A stretch of 64,000 nucleotides of DNA from Cyanoderma ruficeps (taxonomy: Eukaryota > Chordata > Aves > Passeriformes > Timaliidae), in contig VZDJ01000998.1 in NCBI GenBank assembly GCA_008694505.1, positions 124,001 to 188,000 of the forward strand. Direction: 5' to 3'. Below, in pieces: positions 37,592-49,396 of the stretch (position 1 is its first letter; each line of letters begins with the position of its first letter). Below the pieces are notes generated by a model. That model ran no database searches. It was not told the DNA's origin and saw only the letters and a list, made by a program, of their open reading frames with translations. The position numbers and the translations under genes were made by a program.

Positions 37592-39031
37592 CAGCATCAG
37601 TATTCTTCAATGTAAACTTAGTTGAGTCGAAGTAATAAAGGCCAACTGCAGTCCAGTAGAAATTATCAAAATCTAATTTTTGCCTTGGGTTATTTTTTTT
37701 TTTTTTAACATAGAGTAATGGCCAGAGAGACACCCCATTCAAAACTGTAACATTGTTCTTGTCCAAATGCACCTCATGGAATAGCCATATCAGCCTATTG
37801 GGCACATGTATGTCCAAGTGCCTGGACTTTTTCAGACAGTATTTCTGTTTGGGTATGCTTTGGAACAGTTCCTTGTGGGATGTGCCTTGTGCCATAGCAT
37901 CAGGAGGAAAGCACATTGCTCACTTGTCTGTTCATTTTTAGAAGAAAGCTCTTTGTTTGTAAAGGCCTCTTTCAACACTTTGTAAGTCATTTCACTAAAT
38001 CTTAAAATGAAGTAATCTGATGCTACATGAAAAAAAATTGAGGATCTGTGTTCTCACATTTTTTACTTTTTCAAGGCTTGGGACTTCATACCATTCCATA
38101 TTATGTCCAAAGAAGAGCAAACTGTTTCAACATCTAGTTTTCAATTAAAAAAAAAATTCTATTGTTGGATATCTAACATTTTTAGATATTAGAAAGTTAC
38201 AATTAAGATCAATATTTCATTAGTAAAATTTGGCAGAGAGAGTTTATGGATCTGCAGTGGAGTTCGAATCCATATTAGCCATACTTTCAAATTAATAATA
38301 CCTTCCTCTGGACATGAGTGCAAATATAAATTGAAATAAAATATAAATAAAAGAAAACTCAACCTTCATGACATTACAGTTTGTACACAGATATTTATAG
38401 ACCTCAGTAGCCAAGTTTAGCAGAGGAAGGTACACAATGAGGCTTATGGCACAATCCTCCCTGATATGACACGTATCTCATAAGATTCTTAGGTGGAGAG
38501 GACTTTTTTCTTCTAACTAGGATGCTCAGGAGAGGCATGCCCTGTACCTCATCCAATCCCTCTCTTACCATAGTGTGATTAGATTGGATATATATTAGTA
38601 GTGTAAAGTGGTCATACTGGATAAATTACTAATATTATATATTAGTTACACGGACAAGCAAATGGATGGATTTATTTCCAAATTTCCTGTATATTGTGTG
38701 TGTGAATTTAAGGATTAGTGTGATGCTGGTATTTGTATTTTAACTGTTAGATGGAGTTTCTCTCACTATCATCCTCATACAGGTTATGCAATGAATTTCT
38801 TCTTCCAGGAAAAAATCTGTATGATAAATAATATATTTTCTGATAACAGTAGAAAAACTGCTCCGACCTTATTTTCCAGTGTGCTTTCTTCAGAAAGTAT
38901 TACTTTCTGCAGTTATTTACGGAGTCACACTATTAGAGTTTCCTGTGCATGATATTTCAAAGAGACAGCTTTGTTGTGGATCTATTTTTTTCTGCCAATA
39001 ATGTTGCTGCAGCCAACAGTATCTATGTGAG
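37592..39031. other. LRRC2 intron, nothing recognised
   Basis: About 1.4 kb of AT-rich intron between two solo LTRs, with poly-T at 37691-37706. Confidence 0.55.
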
Positions 39032-39690
39032 TGTCCTGGGGTGACTTTATGCTTGTATCCCAAGTCGTCTGTTCTGTTTATGTTGGATAGTGTGTCCTGT
39101 ACCTTTAAGACTGGTTCCAAGAGCAAAGCAGGGGAAAGAAGAAATGTGCAGTTTGTTTTCAGAAAGTGCACTCACTCCTCTGCATTCTGCTCCTAGACTG
39201 TGTCGTCTGCAGCATGGACAGACAGAGGAACAGAGATCTCCTTTGCTTTTAGTTAGTTTTTAGCAAGCTGAGGCAAAGAAGCTCCCTGGAGTGTTTTTTT
39301 TCCATTTTCTTGGGACTGTTTAGACGTGTCCTGGATTGAAAAATCCAGAGAGACACTGGGATCTCACACCTGTCGTCCACCGGGGCCTGGCCCTCAACAT
39401 TTTTTTCCAGGGCTGGAGAGACAGATAAGAGACTGAGCGAGGTGAGCTACACCCACAGCAAGGACTTTTCTCAATTTTGTCATTTCTCTTCAGAGCAGTG
39501 AGAGGTTTTGTTATTTCATAATGATCATTCTTTATGCGTGTGGGTACTTTTTTTGTTAAATAAATATTTTTTTCCGCTTTTCTCTAAGGAAATTTTTTCC
39601 CAGACCAATTGAGGAAGGGGCCATTTGGGTTTGTTTCCCAGAGGGACACTATTTGGAGGTTTCCTCCTGAATTTGCCCTAAACCAGGACA
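39032..39690 (+). mobile_element. Solo LTR, TGTCCTGG...CCAGGACA, sense
   Basis: 659 bp with 8-bp inverted terminal ends TGTCCTGG and CCAGGACA. The flanks GTGAG (39027-39031) and GTGAC (39691-39695) match at four of five bases, consistent with a 5-bp target duplication. AATAAA at 39559-39564 on the + strand, about 125 bp from the end, supports sense orientation. It is related along its length to the LTR at 9858-10500. Confidence 0.88.
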
Positions 39691-40222
39691 GTGACCCAAA
39701 GGAACTTCAATGAGAAGAGAGGGAATATGAAGAAGTTCTAATTTCCTCCATACATACCATCTGGTACAGCACATGCTGCCAGTCACATGACAAGCAAGTC
39801 ATTCCACAGTACCAGGAACAAGACAGAAATGCTTGAAGTAGACGTTCTGATACAGAAAATAAATTTAAAAGTCTTTTTTCAAAGTTATTCTGCTTTGAAC
39901 AGTGTTCAGTACTACATCTGAGCAGTCCTAGAAAGTTATCAGAACTTTTTCTGTATCATCTGGGTACTGCAAAGCGAAGGAATTAGAGACTGTTAAAGCA
40001 TATGAATAATGTGTCAAGCAGAGTGCATATCTATGAATGCCTACATTTTCTTGTCAATCTTGTCTAAACTGATCTTTGAAATTCAGAGAAATTAAAAGAA
40101 GCTTTATGGCTGCTTTAACACACTTTGTTTTCAAAAGATCAAATTAAATCTTGTTTTGTATTTTTGATGCAGTTTCAGCTAAGTCTTAATAAAAGCAAGC
40201 ACAGACATGAAGACCTTTCAAA
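39691..40222. other. LRRC2 intron, nothing recognised
   Basis: About 0.5 kb of intron between a solo LTR and an antisense CR1. Confidence 0.55.
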
Positions 40223-41586
40223 ATAATAGAACCATAGAATAGTTTGGGTTGGAAAGAATCTGTAGAGATCATCTAGTGCAATCACCCTGCCATGGGCAGG
40301 AACATCTTTAACTAGAAGAAGTTTCTCGAGGCCCCATCCGATCTGACTTAGGATATCTAAGGAATAGGATATCTACCACCTCTCTGGGGAACCTGTACCA
40401 GTGCTTGACCACCCTCATTATTAAAAATGCCGTCCTTATATCATCTAATTCTTAACTCTTTTAGCTTAAAAGGTTTACCCCTTCTCCTATCACAATAGTT
40501 CCTACTAAAAACTGTCTCCACCTTTATTGGAAGCCCACTTTAAGAACTGAAAGGTCACTGTGAGGTCTCTTCTGAAACCTCTCTTCCAGGTTAAACAACC
40601 CCTGCTCTCTCAGCTTGTCCTCACAGAGCAGGTTTTCCATTACTCTGATAATTTCTGTTGTTCTCTTCTGGACTCACTCCCAGAGTTCCATGTCCTTCCT
40701 GTGAGAGAGCTGGATGAAGGACTCCAGTTGGGATCTCACCAGAGAAGAGCAGAGGGGCAGAATCCCCTCTCTCCCCTGCTGCCCATGCTGCTTTGGATGC
40801 AGCCCAGGACATGTTTGGCTTTCTGGGCTGGGAGTGCTCATGGCTGGGTCATGTCCAGCCTCTCATCCACCAGCACCCCCAAGTCCTTCTCCCCAGGGCT
40901 GCTCTCCATCTGTTCATCCCCCAGCCTGTGGGTTGTCCTGACCCAGGTGCAGCACTTTGCACTTGATCTTATTAAATCACGTGGACCCAGTTCATGAGTT
41001 AGTCAAAGTCCCTCTAGATGGCATTGTATCCCTCTGGATGGCATCACATCGCATCGCATCGCATCGCATCGCATCGCATCGCATCGCATCGCATCGCATC
41101 GCATCGCATCAATCATCACGTCATATCACTCAAACAGGTCAACTGCACCGTTCTGTGTCATCTGCAAATTTGTTGAGGGTCTATTTGATCTCACTGCTTA
41201 CATTCTTGATGAAGAAATGGATGTGCTGTTCCAATACAGAACCCTGGGGTACACCACTTCTCACCAACTTCCATCCAGGTATTGAGACATTGACCAGTAT
41301 GCCAGGGTTGGCACCATCCAGCCAATTCCTTATTCACTGACCACTCCAGCCATCAAATCCCTGCCTTTCCACCTCAGAGAGAAGTATGTTGTGGGGAACC
41401 ATGTAAAAGGCTTTACAGAAATCCATGCAGATGACTTGTGTATCTCTTTCCTTATCTGTTGATGTAGCCACTCCACCGTAGAAGGTCACTAGGCTGAGCA
41501 GGCAGAACATTTCCTTGGTGAAGATCTGCTGGCTGTCCTGAATCACCTCCCAAACCTCTGTGTGCCTTAGCATAATGTACTGGGGT
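40223..41586 (-). mobile_element. CR1 LINE, antisense, 3' part with RT remnant
   Basis: Starts with the antisense CR1 tail (ACCATAGAATAGTTTGGGTT) and runs through the 3' UTR and RT. The minus-strand frame at 41334-41591 still encodes a D-F-C-K-A-F-Y-M-V-P-H block (Asp-Phe-x-Lys-Ala-Phe of the RT core, with Tyr where Asp is usual) and E-R-Q-G-F-D-G-W. A pentanucleotide array lies inside it. It probably continues at 42040-42440 beyond an inserted LTR. Confidence 0.9.
41041..41110. repeat. (GCATC)n pentanucleotide array inside CR1
   Basis: Fourteen 5-base units, of which the second is ACATC and the last twelve (41051-41110) are exact GCATC. It expands a place where CR1 has GGCATCACATC-like text nearby (GATGGCAT also at 41017-41024). 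It creates a cyclic Ala-Ser-His-Arg-Ile frame on the + strand that is not a gene. Confidence 0.97.
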
Positions 41587-41940
41587 TGCATGGCCAGGTT
41601 TTGGTAGTGCTACAAGGGTGGCTTCTATCAGAAGCTTCCTCCAAGTCTGGGAGATCCAGTGTCAAGGCTGGGCTAGTCAGAAATTGTGACAATGCTTCAG
41701 TTATATTTAAGAATGAAATAAAAGTTTTTGTGCAGATATAGTTGCAACCAAAGAAGAGTGAGGTGGAACACATGAGAGGAGCAATTCTGCAGACACCAAA
41801 GTCAGTGCAGAAGGAAGGGGAGAAGATGCTCCAGGTGCCAGAGCTGAGGTTCTGCTGCAGCCCCTGGTGCAGACCATGAGGAGGCAACTGTGCCCCTGTA
41901 CCCTGTGGAAGTCCATGGGGATGCAGAGATCCACTTATAG
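41587..41940 (+). mobile_element. Avian ERVL-type LTR fragment, sense
   Basis: Begins TGCATGGCCAGGTTTTGGTA, then GGGTGGCTTCTATCAGAAGC, then a GAATGAAATAAAAGTTTTTG block containing AATAAA at about 41714, then GCAGACACCAAAGTCAGTG, GGTGCCAGAGCTGAGGTTC and ATGGGGATGCAGAGATCCAC. The block order is that of a common avian LTR, truncated at its right end. It separates two antisense CR1 segments. Confidence 0.65.
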
Positions 41941-42039
41941 CATCACTCTGGCCTTCTTCACCCCATCCCTGTACAAATGGACTGTGTTCCTATAGTCTTC
42001 TCAGGTTACCTGTCCTTGCTTCCACTATGTATTTGCTTC

Positions 42040-42440
42040 TTTCCCTTTAGTTTGACCAGCAGTTTCCTGCTTATTCATTCCAGTCTCTTGTCATCCTTGC
42101 CTGATCATTTACACCTGGGGATAGAAAGATCTTGTGCACTGTGGAAGGCATCTTAAATAACTGCCAGCTCTCTTTTTCACCCTTGTCCCTGACATAAGTT
42201 TCCCAAGGGATTGCTATTGACTACGCCATTGAAGAGCTGGAAATTTGTTTTCCTAAAGCTCAGGGTCCTGACTTTACTTTTCAACTGATTCATATCCCTC
42301 AACACTGTGAATTCCATCAGTGTATGATAATTGCAGTGCAGGCTGCTTCTAATCTTTATGTCACCAAGTAGCTCATTTGCATTGATGATCTACAGGTTCA
42401 GAAATGCATCCCCTCTAGAAAGGCTTTCTAGACAGGACTG
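42040..42440 (-). mobile_element. CR1 LINE, antisense, more 5' ORF2 segment
   Basis: Antisense CR1 text from the region between endonuclease and RT, for example AGCTCTCTTTTTCACCCTTG near 42165 and TAAGTTTCCCAAGGGATTGC near 42196. It is likely the 5' continuation of the CR1 at 40223-41586, separated by the LTR fragment and some deletion. Confidence 0.65.
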
Positions 42441-45400
42441 GTGCTGTTTCTCTGCTTTGCTTACCTGAAAAATATAATTATAAATAGTTGTCTCTTAAAT
42501 AGTTTAATAATGCTAACAGGAGTGACCCAAAAGACCCCGTGATGTGATCAGGGATTTATTAGGCACTAACATTTGTCAACTATGGTTTTTAAACACAACA
42601 GTATCCAGAGCAGACATAAATAAGTTTTTATACATTAATATGATTCCAGTTGATATTTTAAAACTGAGGTTCAACAACTGGAGAATTTTCAGTCTCTTTT
42701 CCCCTCTTCTTGTTTGTCTGTCCAGTCCCTTCATCAAAGCCACACATTTAGCAGCAAGAATAGAGGCACAAGCTCTATGTGTGTGTGAGGAAGTTTTAAG
42801 TAAGTCCCCACTGGGCATTTTCATGTAACTTCTTGTCTTTGTGATCAGTTATTGGCACGGCTCAAAGCCATTACCTGGTAGGTGCGACACCAGCCGTCTG
42901 TATAGAAATGTAAAATATGGTTGTTTTACCATCACATTATTCTTCAAATCCGTATGCTTCCAAACTTGTCTCATTTCACTGTTATTAGGGTGTTTTTTTT
43001 AATGTGTGTGACAATTATAAATAAAAAATGCAATCAAATGTACAGGACATTAACTTCCCAGAGGTTTCACTATCCAATAAGGCACTAGAAGAACTCACCT
43101 GTAGATCCCTCCTGTCTTATTAAATGGGACTATAAAGAATCTGTTAGTTTTTTACTTATGTAAGATTTTTCATAGGTTGCAAAGGAGCCATGTATCATAT
43201 TTGTCAAAAATGGAATTGTAAGTTGCAAAGGAGTCATGTATGATTTGTCAAAAATGGCATTTTATTTGTGGGGTTTTTCAGGACCACAAAGCGGAGAGGA
43301 CTGCTGTAATAAAGGATTAAGTTGGTACTGGGAAGCCAATCTCTGGTAAATTTTTCTTTTAAATCACTAGAAGAGTCCAATTGACTGTAATTGGGCCAAC
43401 ATTTCTGTACATACATTATTCAGTGTCAGAAGAGGTTTTCCATTTGCTTGGCTTGGTTGCATCTCCATTAGATAGGATTTCATCTTGTCCTTCTTCGCTC
43501 AGGGCTTATATTCTCTTTGAATTTGCTTAAAGCACATGATGAGTTCCTTTCCAATGCAGTTGGTCAAAGTGTCAATCCATGCAAAACAACAGCTGTGTTA
43601 TGGAACTGGTGTAAGATGCAATATCAAACATTAGCAGGAGGGGTGTGAAACCTAAAAAAGGAGGTGCAAAGGTGTTAGGTGTCAGAAGAGATTCTTGGAG
43701 GCCTTAATGCTGCAGTTGTTCTCATCAATGTTTTAATAGCTGAGGGGCTACAAAAGGACACAGATCTATGTTAGGAAATAGGATTATGCAGTTAGGCATG
43801 GGAAAATGTGTTAGTTGATTCCACTCTTGACATTGTGCTTCCAAAGCCTTCTAATTAATATAGCATAATTTTAAAACCACTATCAGAGTAAATCAGCAGC
43901 TAATAACAGTCCACTTCACTGGAGATCTGACCCATCTTACCCCCATGCTGTGGTGCCAGTGACCCTTCCTTTACTTTTCACATTAGTTCAGTAAAAGTAA
44001 TATCACCTTTCACAGTCTAAAATGTTTTTGTAATAGCGAATGGCAGACAAGTGGTTTTACAGCATAAGGGAAGATTTAACAATGACCAAAGGGGCATAAT
44101 GTGAACATTAAAACATGGCTATATTATTATAAAAAGCATGAATATAACTGTAAAAGAATTTAGTGGTAGGAAAGAGTATTTGGTACTGTTCCAGCTCTGC
44201 CTTCTCTCAAAACAGTTCCAAATATCTTTGAAAGCAAAATAGGCTTTCAAAATTCTAATAATATATCCTCCATTCATCTGTGAGATAATCTGAGGCAGAT
44301 TTCATACAGCTACTGAATAGAAGCAGAGAGCAGAACAAATACACACCATATCCGACTTGCATGTTTTGTCTTGCAGAAAAATGACTTTGGTGCCAACATA
44401 TGTGGATTGATGAGAATCAAAAGAGAGAAGGGAGAGAAAAGCATGCTATATATTTTTTCATAAAGTGCAGATAATGAGAGACATTATTTGTTCGTTAAGA
44501 AGAATGGAGAGTATATTTGAAATTAATGTGTTTAATTTATTACTGAATATAGTTCTATCGGCTGGTAACTAATTACAGGTAGTTACATGATTGATAAACT
44601 CTTCACAGCTGTAAAAAACACTTGGTAAGGCTGTCATTTTTATTCATCATCATTGACCAGTGGGAAAGATTTAAAAACAGAGATACTCTGATAAGTTGAA
44701 AGTAGACATCATCCCAGGATTTTTTTATCTCATCTAGAATTCAGGTAAGATCTCTGCCTTAGTTGTCCTAGACAAAAGAGCACAGAATTATACCCAATGT
44801 GAAGTGGAAAAGATGTCAAATTTGTGAGGGAATTCAAAGAAGGATATGTCTCAGTGGTTCCTGCTTTATTTATAGAAGAGATGCCAATTCAGAAGCCTGG
44901 AATTCTGTCATTCTAAACTGCAATACAAAGCAGTATAAGCTCGGGTTAAGAAATGAATGGCTGGAAAGCTCAGAACAAATACAAAAAATGGAGACAGTTC
45001 TTCACTTGCTGTTTAGACTACTCAATCTAATTCACTATTTTGACTTGTCATAGAGCTGTTTCCTACTGATGGAGTTTAAAAGGAGGTGTAATTTTATGAA
45101 TAATAAAAGCAAATATTATAGACGTCATGGAAAGGTCATTTGTAAAAATAAGATTTCCTGGCTTCTCTTATCTTTTACTTTGCAAAATCAACCTTTTCTT
45201 TTTTTTCCTTCCTATTTTTAATTGACATGTGTTTTTCTAGATTCCCCATCACCTGCATTACTGTGGCCACATCAAACTGTTTTTTCTGGACTAACCTGAA
45301 GTGAAACTGATAATCTTGGTTTGCCAAATTTCTGTGGCTCAAAATTTGAGATTCCACATACCAGTTTACACGTACAGTGTGGATGTTGGGTATATGTGAC

Positions 45401-47475
45401 CAGTGTTTGTCTGTGTGCAGTTTGTGTGAAGAATGTGTATGACTGTGTGAAAGGACTTCCCCTGACTGTGTCTGGTTACACAATACACGGTTATTTGGCT
45501 ACATGACTGGGGGGTGTATGCACCACACACTGCTGCTGGGGGATAGCTACTGCCGACCCCTAGCTTCAGTCATGTCATATGCTGGCTGCCATGTTCATTT
45601 CATCTTGAAACACAGAATTGGCCAGTTGAAAGTTATGTCTGAAGGGTGTGACAGTGGTAACAGAGGGGCCTCTAGTGTCTGGATCCGATGTGGGCATCAC
45701 TTCGAACTGTCTTTAATATAGCTGAAATACATTTAATTTTCAGATATCAAGTGCTCTTTGAAACAGAGTTTAGAGGCAACAAAAAAGTCATCAAGATTAG
45801 ATGACCTAATGTGATGCTTCAGAACTGTAGAATGTTGGACTAAGTTTTTCAAAAAAAGGGAAAAAGTGAGAAAGTTCTAAAAATGTAGGTTGTTTAAAAA
45901 TCTCAATTTCACTGCCATAATTAAAGGTCTTGATATACTTGTTATATTTCATACCTGGAGTGGTCCTCAGCAGCTCAAGGCTAGAAATCAAGAAACCTGT
46001 GTCATACTTTCTCTGATGTACTTTTTCACCTTGGTAAGTGACTTCCTGCCACTGTGTTTCTGTTCACTTTTCCCCATTTGCTTGTATTGACTATTAATGG
46101 TATTGAAACAGTACATTTGAGAACTCTTACCATGTGTTTTTTGGATCATTGCATCACAGAGATTTATTTGCAATTTTTTGTGCTTTGGTAATGATGGTAT
46201 CAGTACAGTAATAAACTCTAAATTGCAAGTCTGCTTTACAAAAAATTAAACTTTTATATGTTTTGACATTTGAAATCTCAATAAGCAGTATTATTCTACA
46301 AGAACACTGGTGAGGTGTTTGTGCTGTATTCTGAGATTGAAAAAAATTGAACTGTGGTTCTTTGGACTGTGACATAGTCATTATTTGTGTAAATGTCAGT
46401 TTATCAGAATTCTGGAAAATTATTAAAAAACATGTTATTGCAAATTCTAGAATCTAATTGTGTAGAGGTTTCATTTTATCAAGAGGTGCAATACTTTTCG
46501 ATAATGTTGCTCTTATGAGGAACATTGTGAAGAAAAAAATATGTAGTGAACTACCAATTTCTTGGTCAATTGTTCTAACCTTTACAGTTTTTCCTACTCT
46601 TGATTTACGTCTTTCAGAACTACTGCAAACCAAAAATCTAAAGAAAATAACAAAGGATTTCCATTCTGTTATTATCTATTGTTCATCTCCAAATCCCATA
46701 TATTACTATAATTTAGCTAGAGAAAAATTGGGAATTATGGTGTTTTGTGTACAGTATTGTTTTACTTAGTGGGAAGTAATTTGGGATTAATTATTTTATA
46801 TCAAATTACATATATATCCAACTATTATTTGCTTTTTTGACCACTAATGCATAGTGAGCACAAGCTTTGACAAAGTCACTTTTTTCATTTTTCCATCTTT
46901 TCCCAGGTTTCAGTCAGTTTAAGAAATGTTCTTGCATTAGCTTGTACTTCTCGGTATTAGGTTTTATTTGCAGTTGTGAAAATCTTGACAGCTACAGATG
47001 CATGCTGTTAATAATAAATGTTATTCCTATGTATTTGCTCAGCAGTCATACATTCTTTTGTTATATCCATGTTTTTATATGCTCAGAGCATTATACAGAT
47101 ATTTGTTAAATGTCAGGGTCATAGAAAATATTATCTGATATTGCATATGATATACACAAATATGTCAAAGTTTTTTGGTTTATTATTAAAAAATTGTTGG
47201 AGCTGTATATGCCTCTAGCAGCAATATGTAGCTAAACAAAGATAAGTAGCTTGTATGCAATCTGAAGGGAATTGAACAGTAAAACATCTGTTTGTAAGCT
47301 ACTTATATTGATATAGGGCATAGAAATAAAAGTGTAAAATGTATCTGAGCTTATACTGTTTCAGTACCATGAAACCTGATTCTACACAATTTATCTTCTG
47401 AACAGCTATACTGGGACAGGCTAGAGGACTGATTTTGTTAGCCGTTTTTTCATTGTTGTTTAAGAGACACAGGAC
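42441..47475. other. LRRC2 intron, 5 kb with little recognised
   Basis: Mostly AT-rich unique sequence. It contains an imperfect tandem duplication at 43176-43259. The stretch at about 45320-45720 has more GC and some open frames, but no splice-bounded homology or motif is visible. Confidence 0.5.
43176..43259. repeat. Imperfect tandem duplication, unit about 38-46 bp
   Basis: GTTGCAAAGGAGCCATGTAT at 43176 recurs as GTTGCAAAGGAGTCATGTAT at 43222, and both are followed by TTTGTCAAAAATGG. The second copy lacks two bases and carries one base change. Confidence 0.9.
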
Positions 47476-47785
47476 TGTCGCAATATCGGACACACAAAGG
47501 ACAAGGCAGACAGCAGAAAGTGAGGCAGGAAATCCTATTTTAATTTTTCTGAGTCCATTTTATATACACTTTCATAGAAGGCAAAAGATTGGCTACATAG
47601 GTTGCCACCTCTCCGACCTCGTAGGTGAACATCACCATCAACCATATTTCTCCTCCTAGAGGAGAAACATGTAAACAAAATAGATAATCTTCTGACATCT
47701 GCTGCTGAGGTAGAAGTGTGTTTTTTGCCATAACATTTTGTCTTCCACTTAATTTATTAGCAAGCTGATTTCTGACTGACATTTA
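47476..47785 (-). mobile_element. Short class II-like LTR, antisense (tentative)
   Basis: Starts TGTCGCAATATCGGACAC, similar in its first bases to the proviral LTR at 61032 (TGTCGCAATTTATGACAC). A run giving ATTAAA on the minus strand (TTTTAAT near 47538) could be a variant polyadenylation signal. The inner block CCACCTCTCCGACCTCGTAG is CpG-containing, as in young LTRs. The right end and target duplication were not found. Confidence 0.6.
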
Positions 47786-47847
47786 ATGAGTCTTTTTTCC
47801 AAGCTTATCAGGCTGTCTCTGCTTGACCTGGTGTAGAATGCAGATTG

Positions 47848-47878
47848 TTATATATCCTTATATATATAGGATATATAA
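47848..47878. repeat. Perfect 11-bp inverted repeat
   Basis: TTATATATCCT (47848-47858) and AGGATATATAA (47868-47878) form exact arms around a 9-base TA loop. It could extrude as a cruciform; it looks like a simple-repeat product rather than a gene or terminator. Confidence 0.9.
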
Positions 47879-48635
47879 GGTGAAATAATTTCATCATCAA
47901 CCATCAAAATGGCGTGACTGTAACAAATTAGCACTACAGAACCACATTCTTAGTTTTATTTTTATGATTTTCTCCCACAATTTTCCTAATCATTTATTTT
48001 GCATCTGTCAATATTGGATCATTACTTGGTTCCCTTTTGTTGATATTATCTCTTTGAATACCTTGATAATATTTTCCTTTGATGCGAATGGTTACTACTT
48101 TATCAAGGTAAAACAAAATCACTAATACATTGTAATTCTTTATTTGAGCTGTTATCTTTTTTATAATATATTTTTAAAGTTGCTACACAATAAAATTTCT
48201 GTATCCTTTGGATGTTTTTCCCACACCCCATTTTGGAAAGTAGTGATTTATTCTGTGTTTCAGAATGAGCTCAAATGAGCACGCTCAGTTTTTGAACCAG
48301 AAGGGTAACTTCACACCGTGCATTGTGTTGTCATGGCAAACCAGAATCACTGTACATGCTTAAATCATAATTAAGATGGCACAATCTGAATAGTATTTCT
48401 TCAATTGCTATGCACCTTGAAGCAGAAATGAAAAAATTTTTTTGGCTTTGTCCCTATTCTGTTGTGAGAGTAAGCAATATTGATCATCCCTCGGTGACTG
48501 AATAGAGTATGTCTTTAAAGAATCTTTTGATAGGTTCAAAGACATTTTGTCTCCAAACACGCTGGATAGGTCAGTTAATGTCCATATGCTACTGACATTG
48601 CTGTTCTTTCTCTTCTAATGGTTTTAATTGAAATA
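47879..48635. other. LRRC2 intron, nothing recognised
   Basis: AT-rich intron between the inverted repeat and a solo LTR. No feature recognised. Confidence 0.55.
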
Positions 48636-48641
48636 TGTGAA

Positions 48642-49390
48642 TGTCGCGGTGCGGGCTCAGTTCGGTCGGACCTGACCCGGCGACAAATCCAGGGGTTCTT
48701 TTCCCAAAGCTGACCTCCAAGCAGCTCACGCAGCGAACGGCGCACGGAGAAAGAGAGACGGGACCCTCTGAGGCTTTCAACAGTAACTGGGTTTTATTGA
48801 GGGGACGAGACAGACCCTCACACCCCCAGACCGGTGCCTCAGAGAGACCCCAATTTGAGGATGTAAGGGGGTTTTATTAGGAAAGTTTAGGGGAGGGTAC
48901 AGAGCATGGCACCAATAAGGAAACACCAGGGTGTGGTTTGGGGTCTGACAATTATTAACAACAGCCAATAGAACCAGAATGGGAGGAGAGTATGTAAATG
49001 CCGTCCAATCCCAGTACAGTTCCTGGGGATCCTTCTGGAAAAAGGGGAAGGGGTTAGAGATAATGGACAGGGAAGGGGTGTTGCATCACCCGGGAATGAC
49101 AGTTGGAAAGAGCGGGAAATGGGAACCAATCAGGAGCTGTAACTGGGTAGGAGCAGGGGAGGGGGTGAAAAATGTAGCAATCTGCACTAAAATTAGCCGA
49201 GAAGAAGGGTGCACAACATGGTGGATGACAAGCAGAAGGACAAGGGAAAGACAGGGAGCCATTTTGTAGGGCAATACAGAACATTGACAATCGGTCTTTT
49301 AACTTGTAAAAATACTAAAATCCAACCTTAAACTTAACAAAATAGATCCCACAACTTTAAACCTAACAAACTAAATCTCACAGTCCCACA
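48642..49390 (-). mobile_element. Solo LTR, class II type, perfect 6-bp target duplication
   Basis: 749 bp from TGTCGCGG to GTCCCACA, flanked by TGTGAA (48636-48641 and 49391-49396). TTTATT at 48793-48798 gives AATAAA on the minus strand. It shares long blocks with the LTR at 24063-24718. Many CpG sites remain. It is antisense to LRRC2. The frames inside it (for example 48979-49269) are not genes. Confidence 0.94.
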
Positions 49391-49396
49391 TGTGAA

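Noticed and set aside
41041..41110. Short regularly spaced repeat that could be taken for a CRISPR-like array
   Set aside because: The units are contiguous 5-mers without spacers, in a eukaryotic CR1 element.
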